From assembly GCA_963169105.1 (NCBI GenBank), contig OY720632.1:3224001-3288000 (forward strand): a stretch of DNA of 64,000 bases. Reading direction: 5' to 3'. The translations under genes were made by a program, and so were the position numbers. Positions 10,888 through 21,365 of this stretch are shown piece after piece (the stretch's first letter is position 1; each line of letters starts with the position of its first letter). Source of the DNA: Ceriagrion tenellum. Its lineage: Eukaryota > Arthropoda > Insecta > Odonata > Coenagrionidae. The notes beneath the pieces are model-generated. The model was not told the origin of the DNA and did not search any database. It worked only from the letters and a program-made list of their open reading frames with translations.

Positions 10888-11898
10888 TTAAATAACTTTT
10901 TCAGGGATGTTTTCCCCAAGTAAATCGAGAACATTTTCCCCTATACTAGGAAAATTTACTATTTGATGTAGTGTGTATGATGCGAACAGGTTAAGCAATG
11001 ACTCGCCGATTTCTTTGTCCCTACCCCCAGACTTATGACTGCATGTTTTCCAATCTATCGATGGTGTATTGAAATATCCACCTACAATTATCCGTCGTTC
11101 GTTACTGTGGGAATTAATGGACCTGATCTGTTTCTCGAGTTCTAATACTGAGTGTACATCGGAATGGGGTGGTCTATAGTAGACACAAACATATATTACT
11201 TTTGAATTGGCACATTCAATGGAACACCATACACTTTCTATTACATTATCGGGAGTCACTTCTATTTTGCTGACTATTGTGTTCTTAACTGCGATAAATA
11301 CTCCCCCTCCCGGTCGACCCTCTCGATCTCTCCTGTATCCCCTAAAGTTTACTGGAAAAATTTCACTATCAGCAATATCGCTTGTTAACCAACTTTCCGT
11401 TCCTATAATTATGTCAGAATTAGTACTCTCTATAAGGTGATGGAATTCAGGTATCTTGCTTCTTAAACTACGACAATTAACTACCACTACTGAAAATTCC
11501 TCTATTTTAAAATGTCTGCTTATTGTATTTGTGGGGTTTCTGTTTTCTAAATTATTGGGAAAGTTACAGTTTGGAAATTCATGGGTGTTGTTTTGATCTA
11601 TATGTTTTTCCTTTTTCTGTGCTTTCTTCCGTCCCGCTAAACCTATACTGTGTTGTCTGATCAACACGTTATTCTTTGCTATCCTGGTGAGTGGCAGGTT
11701 ATGTAATGGCCCACTCTTTGACCTACTCTCTTCCCTAAATATTTCCCATTTAGTGTCATCTATTAAGTTTTTCCTAGGCACTAAACTTTGTGTACTCTTT
11801 ATTATTATCTGACTTTCTGGAAATGCACTGACTTCGTTCCCACTAACTGACCTAATCTCTTCCCTACCATCTATGCTAAACTCGCTGTATATGCTCAA
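10888..11898 (-). pseudogene. CR1-like ORF2, APE endonuclease domain
   Basis: Endonuclease blocks appear in order: VVVNCRSLRSK, SDIIIGTESWLTSDI (catalytic E), YRRDREGRPGGGVFIAVK, VIYVCVYYRPPHSD, RRIIVGGYFNTPSIDW and NVLDLL. The fourth conserved block is normally G-D-F-N; here it reads GGYFN, so the catalytic Asp has become Tyr. The roughly 120 residues before VVVNCRS look like spacer with little conservation. Past the NVLDLL region the frame is lost before the linker. Confidence 0.8.
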
Positions 11899-12070
11899 AT
11901 ATCCTGTACGCTACCTTCTGCGATGCCTCATGCGTATAATGGACACCCGAGCGATTTAATGGCACTCGACACGAATCCAGCAACGGCCTAAGGTCCAAGA
12001 ACCCAGTTCCCTCGCTCCCGCAGACATCACTGAGCCTCTGGTCTATGCCTTCTACTCGGCTCCAAACCAT
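11876..12070 (-). pseudogene. Esterase-like (SGNH-type) C-terminal segment
   Basis: Encodes GTGFLDLRPLLD, then SGVHYTHEASQKVAYRIFEH. 'GVH.....G..K.A' with an upstream 'F.D' is the C-terminal block of the SGNH/GDSL esterase-like domain found in CR1 LINEs. The N-terminal GDS block is not visible. An AT-rich, non-coding stretch (about 12100-12300) lies where it would be expected, perhaps an insertion. The assignment rests on one motif and on position. Confidence 0.5.
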
Positions 12071-12289
12071 CGAACCCCGATCCGTCCTTGGTACCTAGCT
12101 GATGGTATCCATATTTCACTCAGTATGATTATACTCAGTAAATAAGAAAGGCAATGTAGATACGTTACAAATAAATCAAAGTTTGATCTAAGACTACGGA
12201 TATTTTGATATATATTTACAATGCATAATATACCGTAATAAAATATCTTACTATTAGTGTAATCTGAAATTCTTAATTTTATAAAAAAT

Positions 12290-13215
12290 TTATACCTTCC
12301 TAACTCGTCAGAACAAACACTGGTTCTTTCTCAGCTATCCGCATCAAAACTTTACCTCCACGTATCCACAAACATTTGTAACCTTCCTCATTCTTAGCAA
12401 CCCTTGCAGCATGCAGCACTTTTCTCCTTCCAGGACAAAGAGCTTCGTTTATTTAGAGAGGGGTGGGTGTCACATCGAGGTTCAGGTGCCGCGTTGAGAA
12501 GTCCCTCTTTACTCTTTATTTTTGCCAGTAGATCTTCCTTAATGTGCTGACAGAGGAAGTTAACGTGGATACCACTGTGCCCACTTTCCCACTTGGGTTT
12601 GAAGCGGTAACAGCTGTCAATGTCATCCGCTTTGACTATAACTCCCAACTCGGCCCCAATGTCACTAATTATGCTCGGAAGGTCCTCGTTTTTTTAAGTG
12701 GGTAACCGTGAATCTCGACTGAATTTGATAAACTGCGTTGCTCAAGGTCGTCGGACTGTTTGGCAAGAAGCGCCAATTTGCTTCTTCAGTGATCGATTTT
12801 CGCTTTCTAATATGTCCATTCTAGCAAAGCACGCGTCGAATCGCTTACTGTGAGCCTCAAGCAACGAAGATAATTCGTCCAACCGATCATACAATTTGTT
12901 GATCGAGTCTCCAAGATTAGCCTCTGTTGACTTTAGATCAGCTTTGATTTCTTTAAAGAGATCTAAAACTGTATCTAATGGAACTTTCTGGGATGCACTC
13001 GCACAAGTAGATTCACTGTTCATGCTGGATCTACGAACCACAGTGCACTCACTACACCGCTAAACTTGCTTGCTGGTTTTAATGGCTTCAATGTCCTGTT
13101 TAGTAAGAGGATTCTCTACACAGTTTCCGTGGAATTTGTTCTCAAAATCAGAGCACTCTAATAAACCTGTGTTACGCACTGACTTACTGCAAATTTTGCA
13201 AGAACTCATTTCGGA
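12290..13215 (-). pseudogene. CR1-like ORF1: PHD finger, coiled coil, FP-like domain
   Basis: Starts at MSSCKICSKS (13207 going left). Cysteines and histidine follow the PHD spacing: CKIC, LLECSDFENKFHGNCVE and RCSEC, with an in-frame TAG just before RCSEC. A heptad-rich helix follows (LFKEIKADLKSTEANLGDS, then LYDRLDELSSLLEAHSKRF). Next comes a C-terminal domain with DIDSCYRFKPKW, GIHVNFLCQHIKEDLLAKIK and, in another frame near 12.35 kb, CLWIRGGKVLMRI, the pattern of the baculovirus-FP-like fold seen in many LINE ORF1 proteins. It would act as an RNA-binding or chromatin-reading partner of ORF2. Frame breaks at about 12.4 and 12.7 kb. Confidence 0.65.
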
Positions 13216-13300
13216 AACACGTTTTCACGAGCTAGTGAGCACAGAACACACTTAGCAAAGCATAACCTTGAGTTGAGGAGCCGAACAAGACGTCCGAACT

Positions 13301-14409
13301 CGACGGAGGCCACAGCAGAGCCCCATAACGATTGATTAATGGGGTAGTTAATGAATAACTTATCCATCGGGGTAAATTTCATTTGATATCAATCACAATG
13401 GGAGTGGGTCTTAGGTGTCCCTACTGTCCAACACCTGCAGGTGTTGCAGCATATTGCAGCATGCTTATACTCGTGGTTAGGATATTCATTTAAAGCTATA
13501 AGCAACGTGAAGTTTCCGGCTAAACGAAGTGTATTCCCATTTTCTTGTCGACTGATTATATGTTCTACCTTGGTAGCTTGCGACATAAATGAGTAAGTCG
13601 TTCATAACGAAGGAAGAACGACAAATGTTGTTGACGTTAGGGTTGTTCAAGCCTATCAAAACTGACGCATTGAATGAATGTATATCACTTCTGATCCTAT
13701 TTCCTTTTGATTTGGATTTAAATTAGGTACTTAGAACAAGTAATTATCGAATTATTAGCAATCAAAATTCGAATAATTTCAAAGCCACCATAAACGGTCC
13801 GCCGTCTTCAGACAGAGTTGATGACGTAGCAAGCCTGTACGCTCGTACAGTCGAACACGATCAGCGCCTGCCGGCTGATCATCAACTAAAATAATTCCAC
13901 ATTTTGAAATGGCCTATGCTGTGGATGAAACTGGCGGATGGATCGAGGCGACATGAGATAATCTTCCGTTGGTTGATGTATTCTTGGTGGCAGAATTAAA
14001 AAAAATGACGAAAGATTTAACACTCTAGAAATGCGTGGTGTCAAGGAAAATTATAAAGTGCTGTAGCACAATGATTTTCTAATGCCTATATTTTTTTGGG
14101 CCTTATTCTGTTACCTATGCGTCATAGTCCCACAATTTTCAAGTATCTATACAATGTAATTGTATTTGCCACTCCTTCCATATTATCCTCGTTAAACACA
14201 CAAGCAACACACGTCAGGAATACGGGGACTCAGCAATTGATGACGTCAAATTAAAGAGAGAAGTCACTTAATGCTTTTTAAATGAAAGAATTTGCCCAGA
14301 GCATAAAGTTAATAAAAAAGAATACTCTGTAAATATGAAAGTAAACGAGAAAGAAAAAATGTGTTAGACATTAACTGCGAGGATTGCCCGCCTTCTAAAG
14401 GCAAGGGGT
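13301..14409. other. Spacer between two LINEs
   Basis: AT-rich, with no recognised gene. A short hairpin-like segment lies near 13858 (gatcagc ... gctgatc) within a GC-richer patch at 13800-13890. Confidence 0.5.
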
Positions 14410-14559
14410 ATCGATGATATCTTTTTTTATTATGGATATTCCACTTTACAGCAGTTTCCCTCCCCAAACCCAACACACATTTACCTTCCCTTAGGTAGGG
14501 CCCACTCATCAGGTCCATCACCCAATCCCCCCTAATCTCCACCAGTCCCTATAAAATGC

Positions 14560-16195
14560 ATCTCTTATATATCCAACCCCACCCCCCTATCCATTTCCTC
14601 CCTCACTCCATCCCACCATGACTTCTTCCTCTTCTCCTTCTGCCTTCCGGAGCCCATTTTAGATCGCAGCTTTCGGTATTCTTTCATCCCCCATTCTTTG
14701 AACGTGTCCATACCATCGTAATCTTCTTTCTTCAATAGTCTCCACTACATCCTTCTCTACCTCCATGATTTCTCCTATCTGCTCATTTCTAACTCTTTCC
14801 ATTCTTGATTTCATAGCCGACCTCCACCAAAAGTCCATTTCAATGGCTCGTAGTTTACTTTTTTCTCTTTCATTTGCAGTCCATGTTTCGGCTCAATAAA
14901 GCATTATACTTTCAACTATTGCTTTATATGTATTTGTTTTTGTTCTGTTGAGTACGTTGCTGCTCCATAGTAAGGGATTCAGTATTCCAACTGCCCTTCT
15001 CCTCTGGCACATCCCCTTCTCTCTTTCCAATTTTGATGATCCAACAATTTGTACTGCTGATCCTAAATACATGAAATGGAATACTCTTTTTCTTTTATTT
15101 CCGTCAATTTCTACAACTTCATTGCTGCTGGTTAGATGTTGAGTTTTCATTCAGTTAATTTTCAGACCCCATTTCTTATATTCTTCACCTAGTTTCCTGC
15201 ACATGTACTTGATATCTTCAGTGTCTTGTGCAATTATGACCTGGTCGTCAGCAAAAAGAAGATTCGACAATATTATATTTTCATTCGGAGGTAATCCCAT
15301 CCGTCCACGTTTTCTGGTCCATTCTCTTAAGCTGACGTTTAAATAATGTAGGTGAGATGCAACATCTTTGAACAACTCCTTTGGAGGTTGTGAAAGGCTG
15401 TGGTATATTTGGACCGATTTTAATGGCACATTTGTTATCTTCATACATTTGTTTCAGTATTCTTCTTATTGGTTCACTTATTCCAGCTATTTCAAGAGCT
15501 TCCCATGACTACTCCCTGGGGAAATTGTCATACGCTTTCTCGAGGTCCATAAAAACCAATTCTACTTCCTTATTTTTAGTTTGGCATTTTTCAAGTAACT
15601 GTCGTACTGTAAAAATATGGTCATTATACGATTTTCCAGCAGTGAGTCCACCTTCTACCTCAGCTGTTTTGTATTCCTGTTCTAGTCTTCTCTTAATAAT
15701 TCTTCCTAATATCTTAATCAGTGGATTTGATACGCAGATCCCTCTATAGTTGTTTCTATCGCCCTTATAATGTATTGGTGTTATATATCCCAGTTTCATT
15801 TCATCTGGAATCTTTTCTCCTCTAAAAATACTGCTTATGAAGGTCGTTATTACTCTATTTCATCTGGATCCTCCATATCTTATTAATTCCATATTAACCC
15901 CTCCAAGTCCGGTAGCTTTGCCGTTCTTTCCTTCTTTAATCGCTCCATTAACTTCTTCCTCACTCACTACTACTGTTGCATCGTTATGCTTCCACATATC
16001 CATGCTCCCTTTGAACTCGTCCCGATCCTCAGTAAGTAATTTCTTGAAGTGCCGTTCCCAGTTTTCCATCGGAACGATCTGCAAATTTGTTTCGCGTTTC
16101 GTCTCTCTCCTCATCTCCATCAGTACCATCCATGCTTCTGCTGACCGCTGATATCCTAATCTACTGTTTACCCTATAGCGCGGCTCCTTTTCCAT
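14560..16195 (-). pseudogene. Second LINE: linker, RT and C-terminus
   Basis: The minus-strand pieces in order are: linker LTEDRDEFKGSMDMWKHN and GKNGKATGLGGVNMELI (block 0); MKLGYITPIHYKGDRNNYRG; LTAGKSYNDHIFTVRQLLEK; LVFMDLEKAYDNFPRE; LSNLLFADDQVIIAQDTEDI (catalytic ADD intact); FHFMYLGSAVQIVG (thumb); and, at 14.6-14.85 kb, ERRLRWYGHVQRMGDERIPK. At least five frame changes separate them. The motif order is that of a complete RT plus C-terminal tail. Confidence 0.8.
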
Positions 16196-16371
16196 TCTTC
16201 ATTTTTAACAGTCCTCAAGGCTTGCTTCACCTGTGCCTTCTTTCCTATACATTCCTTCCGTTGTTCCTCTGATTTGGAATTTTTCCATCGCTGGTACGCC
16301 CGTTTCTTTTCCTCAATTTTTTTGCGTGATTTCTTTCGCCAGTTCCAAATTGTTAGGTCTCTTCTTCTCTG

Positions 16372-16690
16372 TCACACCTCGGGTGTCCCGCAAAGAAGCG
16401 TTATTGGCCCACTCTTGTTCATTATATATATATATAAACGACCTTTGCTCACGAATTAGCAGTAAAATACGTTTATTTGCCGACGACGCTGTCATATACC
16501 GCGACATTAGTAATCACTCTGACTTTGAAATTCTGTCATTGGACTTAAACAACGTTCAAGCGTGGAGCAAAGAGTGGGGACTAGAACTTAATCTGAGCAA
16601 ATGCACCGCGGTTCATTTCTTGCGTAGGTCGTCCAACTATCCCTATGAATATGTTGTGGATGGCGTTAGCATAAATTCATATCCCCATAT
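16372..16690 (+). mobile_element. Nested LINE RT fragment in opposite orientation
   Basis: Plus-strand RT core of another LINE: SGVPQRSVIGPLLF, a (TA)n run that shifts frame, then NDLCSRISSKIRLFADDAVI (FADD motif) and LNLSKCTAVHFLRRSS. The normal PQGS motif has become PQRS. Host minus-strand LINE sequence resumes precisely on both sides (endonuclease end SDSDYSLLKM at 16691). At about 320 bp it is truncated on both ends. Confidence 0.75.
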
Positions 16691-17660
16691 CATTTTCAGA
16701 AGCGAGTAGTCTGAGTCGCTCTGTACTCCCCTGTATACCCTTATATCCTTTACCTCGATTTGGCTTGCTTGTTTCATGATGATGAAGTCCATGATTGATC
16801 GAAGTTGTTCAGTGTCCTGTACCCATGTATGTTTATGAATATCCTTATGTTGGAAGAAGGTATTCATTAACTTCAAAGAAAATTGGTTGCATATTCCTAT
16901 TAGTTCTTCACCATTTTCGTTAACTACATCTTCACCAAAACTTCCTACAACTTGACAATCGATTCTGCTTCCTACTCTTCCATTCATATCCCCCATTAGC
17001 ACTATTTCCTTCCTTACTGGGATGGTTTCTACTACGTTTCTGAGGGTGCTCCAGAATTCATCTTTTTCTCTGACATTAGTGTCATTTGTTGGGGCATAGA
17101 CTCCAATAATTACTACCTCTCGTGCATACTGTGTTATTTCAACTTTAATAATCCGTTCATTGACATACTCCCAATTTGTTATATTTTTCCTCCATTTATT
17201 CTTCGCCATAACCGATACACCTGCCATTGCTCTGGCATGTTTTGGGACACCGCTCCATATGTGAATGTAGTTCCCGAGTTGCTCTTCTCCCCTTCCTTTT
17301 CTCTTCGTCTCTGTGAGGACAGCTAAATCCATTTTATACTTTTCAAAATCTTTTCGTAAAACCTCTGCTTTGGTCGATAGACCTCTAACATTTCAGCATC
17401 CCATGCTCGTTGTCCTTTTTCCGTTCCTGGGTCGTTTACCATGGATCCCACCTTTCCGAGGCTCATTGTTTGGTCTTTTTACATTTTCATTTTTTTTCCG
17501 GTGAGTGGGGAGCTGGCCCACTGCACCAACCCCCAAACTGGAGGGCCAGGTGATTTTTTTTTTTTTTCGAGGTTCTCTTCCTCTAGCCTGTTGGTCCGCG
17601 GGAGGTATTTCATTTCCCTCCTCCCACCCATATCTGGGAGACATTCCCCTATCCGCCACC
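16691..17660 (-). pseudogene. Second LINE: endonuclease domain and N-terminus
   Basis: Endonuclease blocks read NVRGLSTKAEVLRKDFEKYK, MDLAVLTETKRKGRGEEQ (catalytic E), EVVIIGVYAPTNDT, KEIVLMGDMNGRVG (GD.N intact), HTWVQDTEQLRSIMDFIIM and SDSDYSLLKM. The last block is normally S-D-H; here the His position is Tyr. Just before NVRGLS a TGA replaces the usual Trp codon. A basic, proline-rich leader (GREPRKKKKI) precedes it. The endonuclease would nick the target DNA, but these lesions predict an inactive protein. Confidence 0.8.
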
Positions 17661-17706
17661 TGGGGGCTCTGGGGGTTACAGGCTCCCCCGAGGGATCGAT
17701 GATATC

Positions 17707-19344
17707 ACTATTCTAATTATTTCCGGTTCATTTGTGTTATTGCTCTTATTTTTGGTGTCGTTGAAGGTGTGATTTACCCAATGGTAGGTATAGGTACTCG
17801 ATTGTTACTTGAAGAGTTTCATTACTCTGGTCTATCATTCGTTTTCACCTTTTATATTCTTTCAGGAGGATGTAAACCTGCATTAGCATTCCTTTTGTGA
17901 GTCCACAGGAGGAATGAGGAACCTTCCTCTCCAGAAGTGGCATGCTATTGGGCTAAGTCTTTGTTGGCTACTGGGAGAACATCCCTGAAATATATCATAA
18001 GGCCATTAATTTGAAAGTTCACGCAAGGTCAAATCCACCACTACAGCTGGCAAATAACTTCTTTGTGAAGTTTGGAGAAGAGAGGGAGGATTGACAGTCA
18101 GTTGTCAATTCACAATTACAGTTTTGATGCTATGCAGCATTATTCTTTATATCTTTACCAATAATTGAAGTGAAAATGACGTAAATGATCGTTCAAACAT
18201 TCAATTAGCAGGTCTAAAATAAACTCGGCACGAACCTACGTTCGTAACATAGGTACTCACCTCTACCGGTATTGGGGCCCTCATTGTCGCAGGATTTACA
18301 TTTTTTTGCGTTCATTGACTTTCGGCGACACCAATCTCGTCCAAATTGCTGTCACCTACGGCTGCTCCTTCTTATTAGAACGACACACGCGTCTTTTATA
18401 GATTTCATCATTGCAAATCAAGCTATTAAATTCCTAATTAGGCATTTTTTAACGGATTTTTCATGTCTATCTGCCGTGGGGGTTGACTTAATCGCCTCAA
18501 ATCAATCAAGGGATGAAATCGAGTGACATCGTGAAAGGCTCCAAATAACTTCAGAGTATTAAGGAAGGATGATACTTGTGTTCATCTTTTTCAACGTTAG
18601 AAACACCTTGTTGGATGTTTTCAAGGTTGTGTTGGAACGCAGTGTTCTTGGTTGGAACATTGCGGGACAAAGCACCACTCATAGGTTTTTCATTTTTCTA
18701 CGCGAACCCCTCTGTCTTCCATATTTTCTTCATGATCGTCCCCTTGCATCATAAAAAAAAACAAATGTCCTCTTTAAGCCCGTAGTTTTCAGTTGGTTTA
18801 CCAAAAGAGACTGCCTGCCCTACTTCAGCAACACCGTATTCCTGTATCAACAGGCTTGTGACGTCACACATTAATTCAAGATGGAAGTAGAGGTTTTTGG
18901 CGCACTGTAAAATTTGTCACTTTTTAAACCCTTTTCTAAGGATGTGCAACGAAGAGAATAACATAAGATAATTGTCATTACTCCTTCTGAAGCATAATCT
19001 TTTGATTTCTCAAATAAAAAAATTTTTTGAACAACCCTATTGCGGGAATACGATAACTTTTCGCCGCTTTAATGCTAATTGAGGTTATATATTATCTTCT
19101 CTACTCTTGAATCAATTTCTTAGTGATTGTCTAATATTAGTGTAGCTAATGCCGAAGCTGTTTTAATTATGTAAGCTACCTGAGATGCACTTCGCAAGAA
19201 GATTCTACGATTGAAATGCTAATTTTTTTTAATTTCGCAACATAGGTATAATTGGGATAATAACATTTTCTTACATGTGTAAGCTCGGTAGCTGTTACTG
19301 CCTACTAGTTCGCATTATTCTTCACTGAGCTTCCTCATCTATAA
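17707..19344. other. Spacer
   Basis: AT-rich, with no recognised gene. A palindromic TGACGTCA octamer lies near 18859; it recurs at about 14241, 19407 and 22068. Confidence 0.45.
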
Positions 19345-21365
19345 TTAACGAAGTTGGGTAGATGTTTTACTGAGGGGTCTCACTTTCAACAGCTTCTGCT
19401 TTCCATGTGACGTCACTCGCAGAACGGGCTGATGTTGGTCACGGAAACGACCTACATGTATTAGTAGTACCATGCCGTGTACCAACACCTTATGAACGGG
19501 ACTGGGCGTTTTGTACCATCCGTATAGTGACACGAAAATGTGCGCTGTGTCTTTGCAGTACGCTCCATTTTTGCGTTGGTCCATCGGACATCCATACTAT
19601 TAAGTCGTGAGTATTACCGAAAAACGGTTTATTATTTCTTCATCGATACCTGTGGTGGCTAAACTTAAAGACGGATCGTCAAAAAATCAGCGAGCGGTAT
19701 TCCCGTCATTGGTTGTGCCAACTCCTTGTATTGTTAAGTCCACCAAACGTCCAGTTATGGTTCTGAAATCATATTGAATTTTAGCTTTCCGAATGGCTAC
19801 ACTTTTTTTTGCTCAGGGGAAGAAGCACGTCAAGATTTCATGTCCAAGTGATAAGCCACACGCAGCAAGCATTCAAAAAACCTACAAATTGGATACAATG
19901 CTGTTTAATGCGCTTACATGATGTTTGCTGTTCATTCACTCGTTAGGACAATCGATACGCACCTAATGTGAGCATGAAGTGGCGATAGTCCAAAGTCATA
20001 AGCATTTATATCCTCATTTCTTTTCGCTACCGCATCAATGTTATTCACATCCTTAGGGCAGGCCGCGCAAATACCACACCTTTGGGTGGAAATATACTTA
20101 TGACTATGGAACACACCTTACCTTGGACCATCGTAAACATCAATTTATGTGATACGTGAATATTTTTTCCACTTGTAATTCACTTGTCGTGAATCAAATT
20201 CACTATTTGATCGTCAGTATATCTCTTCTCAGCTGCCGTTGTATCTGCTGTCTCCTTCTTCATTTGCAAGCGAATAGGCCTGCAGTAACGAGGCGAAGAG
20301 GGTCTTGGGTTTTGCCAAATTACATGCTTATTGTTACTAAATTTGTCCAATTCAGCTGTGGGGGAACGAAGGCAGGAAGAAAAATACAACCATCCAAAAT
20401 TGAGCAATCAGTATTATATTGTTTGTATAAAGAATGGCCTGAGCTCCCGTCACAACCAGTTTTCCAAAGGAGCTCAAATTCTGGAATATTCCCTACAAGA
20501 AAGCAATTATGTACTGCATAATATTAAAAAATATCCACGAGTAAAAAAAGAGTACGATTTTTCCCTTTAAAAAGACTTACTTGAAACAAGATCCGGAAGG
20601 GAGGCTGTAACTGGTTCCTGTATTTCAACAATTCGTTTACATGTATGGTTCAGTAGCGCCAGAAGTTTTACCGCCGCTGCGGTGTCGTTAACTGTTACTT
20701 CCTCTAGATAGCAGTGCGATTTCGCCTCGAGCACTCGAGCGTATGACGGATAAAGGCATTCTCTGCAAAGCACGCTCACTTAGACTACAGTACTGTTCTC
20801 TAGATAGGCCGAGATCCACAATTAGCGCTGCCGTCTCATCTGGAGTGTATGGAACTATTTTTTTCTCATGCTCGAGCCTCTCATAGGAGGCTTTCATTTT
20901 CTGGGCAAGTGTTGGTGAGGTTCGGGCGGCTTTATGAATATTTTTTGCAGCATCATCTTTACCTTCTGCTCTCGGGCGTAGTTTTGCGGCATACACCAAT
21001 TCTTGTGCAGAGGCAGACCGCCGCAGATCATCCACCTTCATTCGTTTTGCCCTTTCCGAACACGCGGTAAAAGATTTAGGGGGACGTCCGCACGCGGGGG
21101 TCGAATTCAAGTACACACGCTTTGGCGTTGACGCAGTCTGTGCAAGCCATGCGTTGTTTTGACTTACAAACCTTTCATTACTTCTATGGCAAGACTCCCA
21201 CTTAGTGCAAAGTTTGCTCAAAAACACTTTTAACCACTTAATCAATTTCTTACGGAACGCTATTTCCTCTTCTTTTACGCATAACTTTCCATCAAGTGGT
21301 CCTCTAAGCTTCGCCTCCTGACAGACCTGGTCTTCCCTCCGTTTTCCTTGAAGATATGAACCAAC
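19345..21365 (-). pseudogene. Transib-like transposase remnant (RAG1-core relative)
   Basis: Minus-strand fragments read in order. Around 21.25-21.36 kb is a Lys/Glu-rich N-terminus (EEEIAFRKKLIKWLKVFLSK). At 21.0-21.1 kb come GRPPKSFTACSERAKRMKVD and SAQELVYAAKLRPRAEG, then ECLYPSYARVLEAKSHCY in a shifted frame. At about 20.45 kb is a CDGSSGHSLYKQ motif, at 20.27-20.33 kb WQNPRPSSPRYCRPIRLQMK, at 19.95-20.0 kb YDFGLSPLHAHIRC, and at 19.48-19.53 kb YGWYKTPSPVHKVLVHG. These blocks are, as I recognise them, those of the Transib family, whose DDE core is related to RAG1; CDGSSGH would hold the first catalytic Asp. Several frame changes and missing stretches show a dead copy. Terminal CACWRTG-type repeats were not established. 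Confidence 0.55.

Larger units (their letters stand above)
8501..13300 (-). mobile_element. Nearly full-length CR1-like LINE
   Basis: In transcription order (right to left) the element shows ORF1 (PHD finger, coiled coil, FP-like C-terminal domain), an esterase-like segment, an APE endonuclease, a linker, RT, a short 3' UTR and a (TAGATG)n-type tail ending at 8501. A PHD finger and an SGNH esterase are known for CR1-like LINEs. The 5' boundary near 13.3 kb is approximate. An in-frame TAG in ORF1, the break near 10.2 kb and a changed endonuclease residue make it inactive, yet long stretches stay open, so it is moderately young. I did not find a target-site duplication. Confidence 0.8.
14422..17694 (-). 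mobile_element. Second LINE, full-size insertion with 12-bp target duplication
   Basis: The 12-mer atcgatgatatc occurs at 14410-14421 and again at 17695-17706, directly bracketing the element. On the minus strand the 3' end is A-rich (ataataaaaaaag) right against the left copy, as expected for target-primed reverse transcription. Inside, the order is a G-rich 5' leader, basic N-terminus, APE endonuclease, linker, RT and C-terminal WYGHV motif. The family resembles arthropod 'endonuclease-reverse transcriptase' LINEs. It is broken by many frameshifts and by a nested plus-strand LINE fragment at 16372-16690. Confidence 0.8.

Noticed and set aside
15837..16272. Plus-strand hydrophobic, serine-rich frames resembling membrane proteins
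   Set aside because: They are the complement of the Lys/Glu-rich LINE linker. Antisense of such sequence looks hydrophobic.
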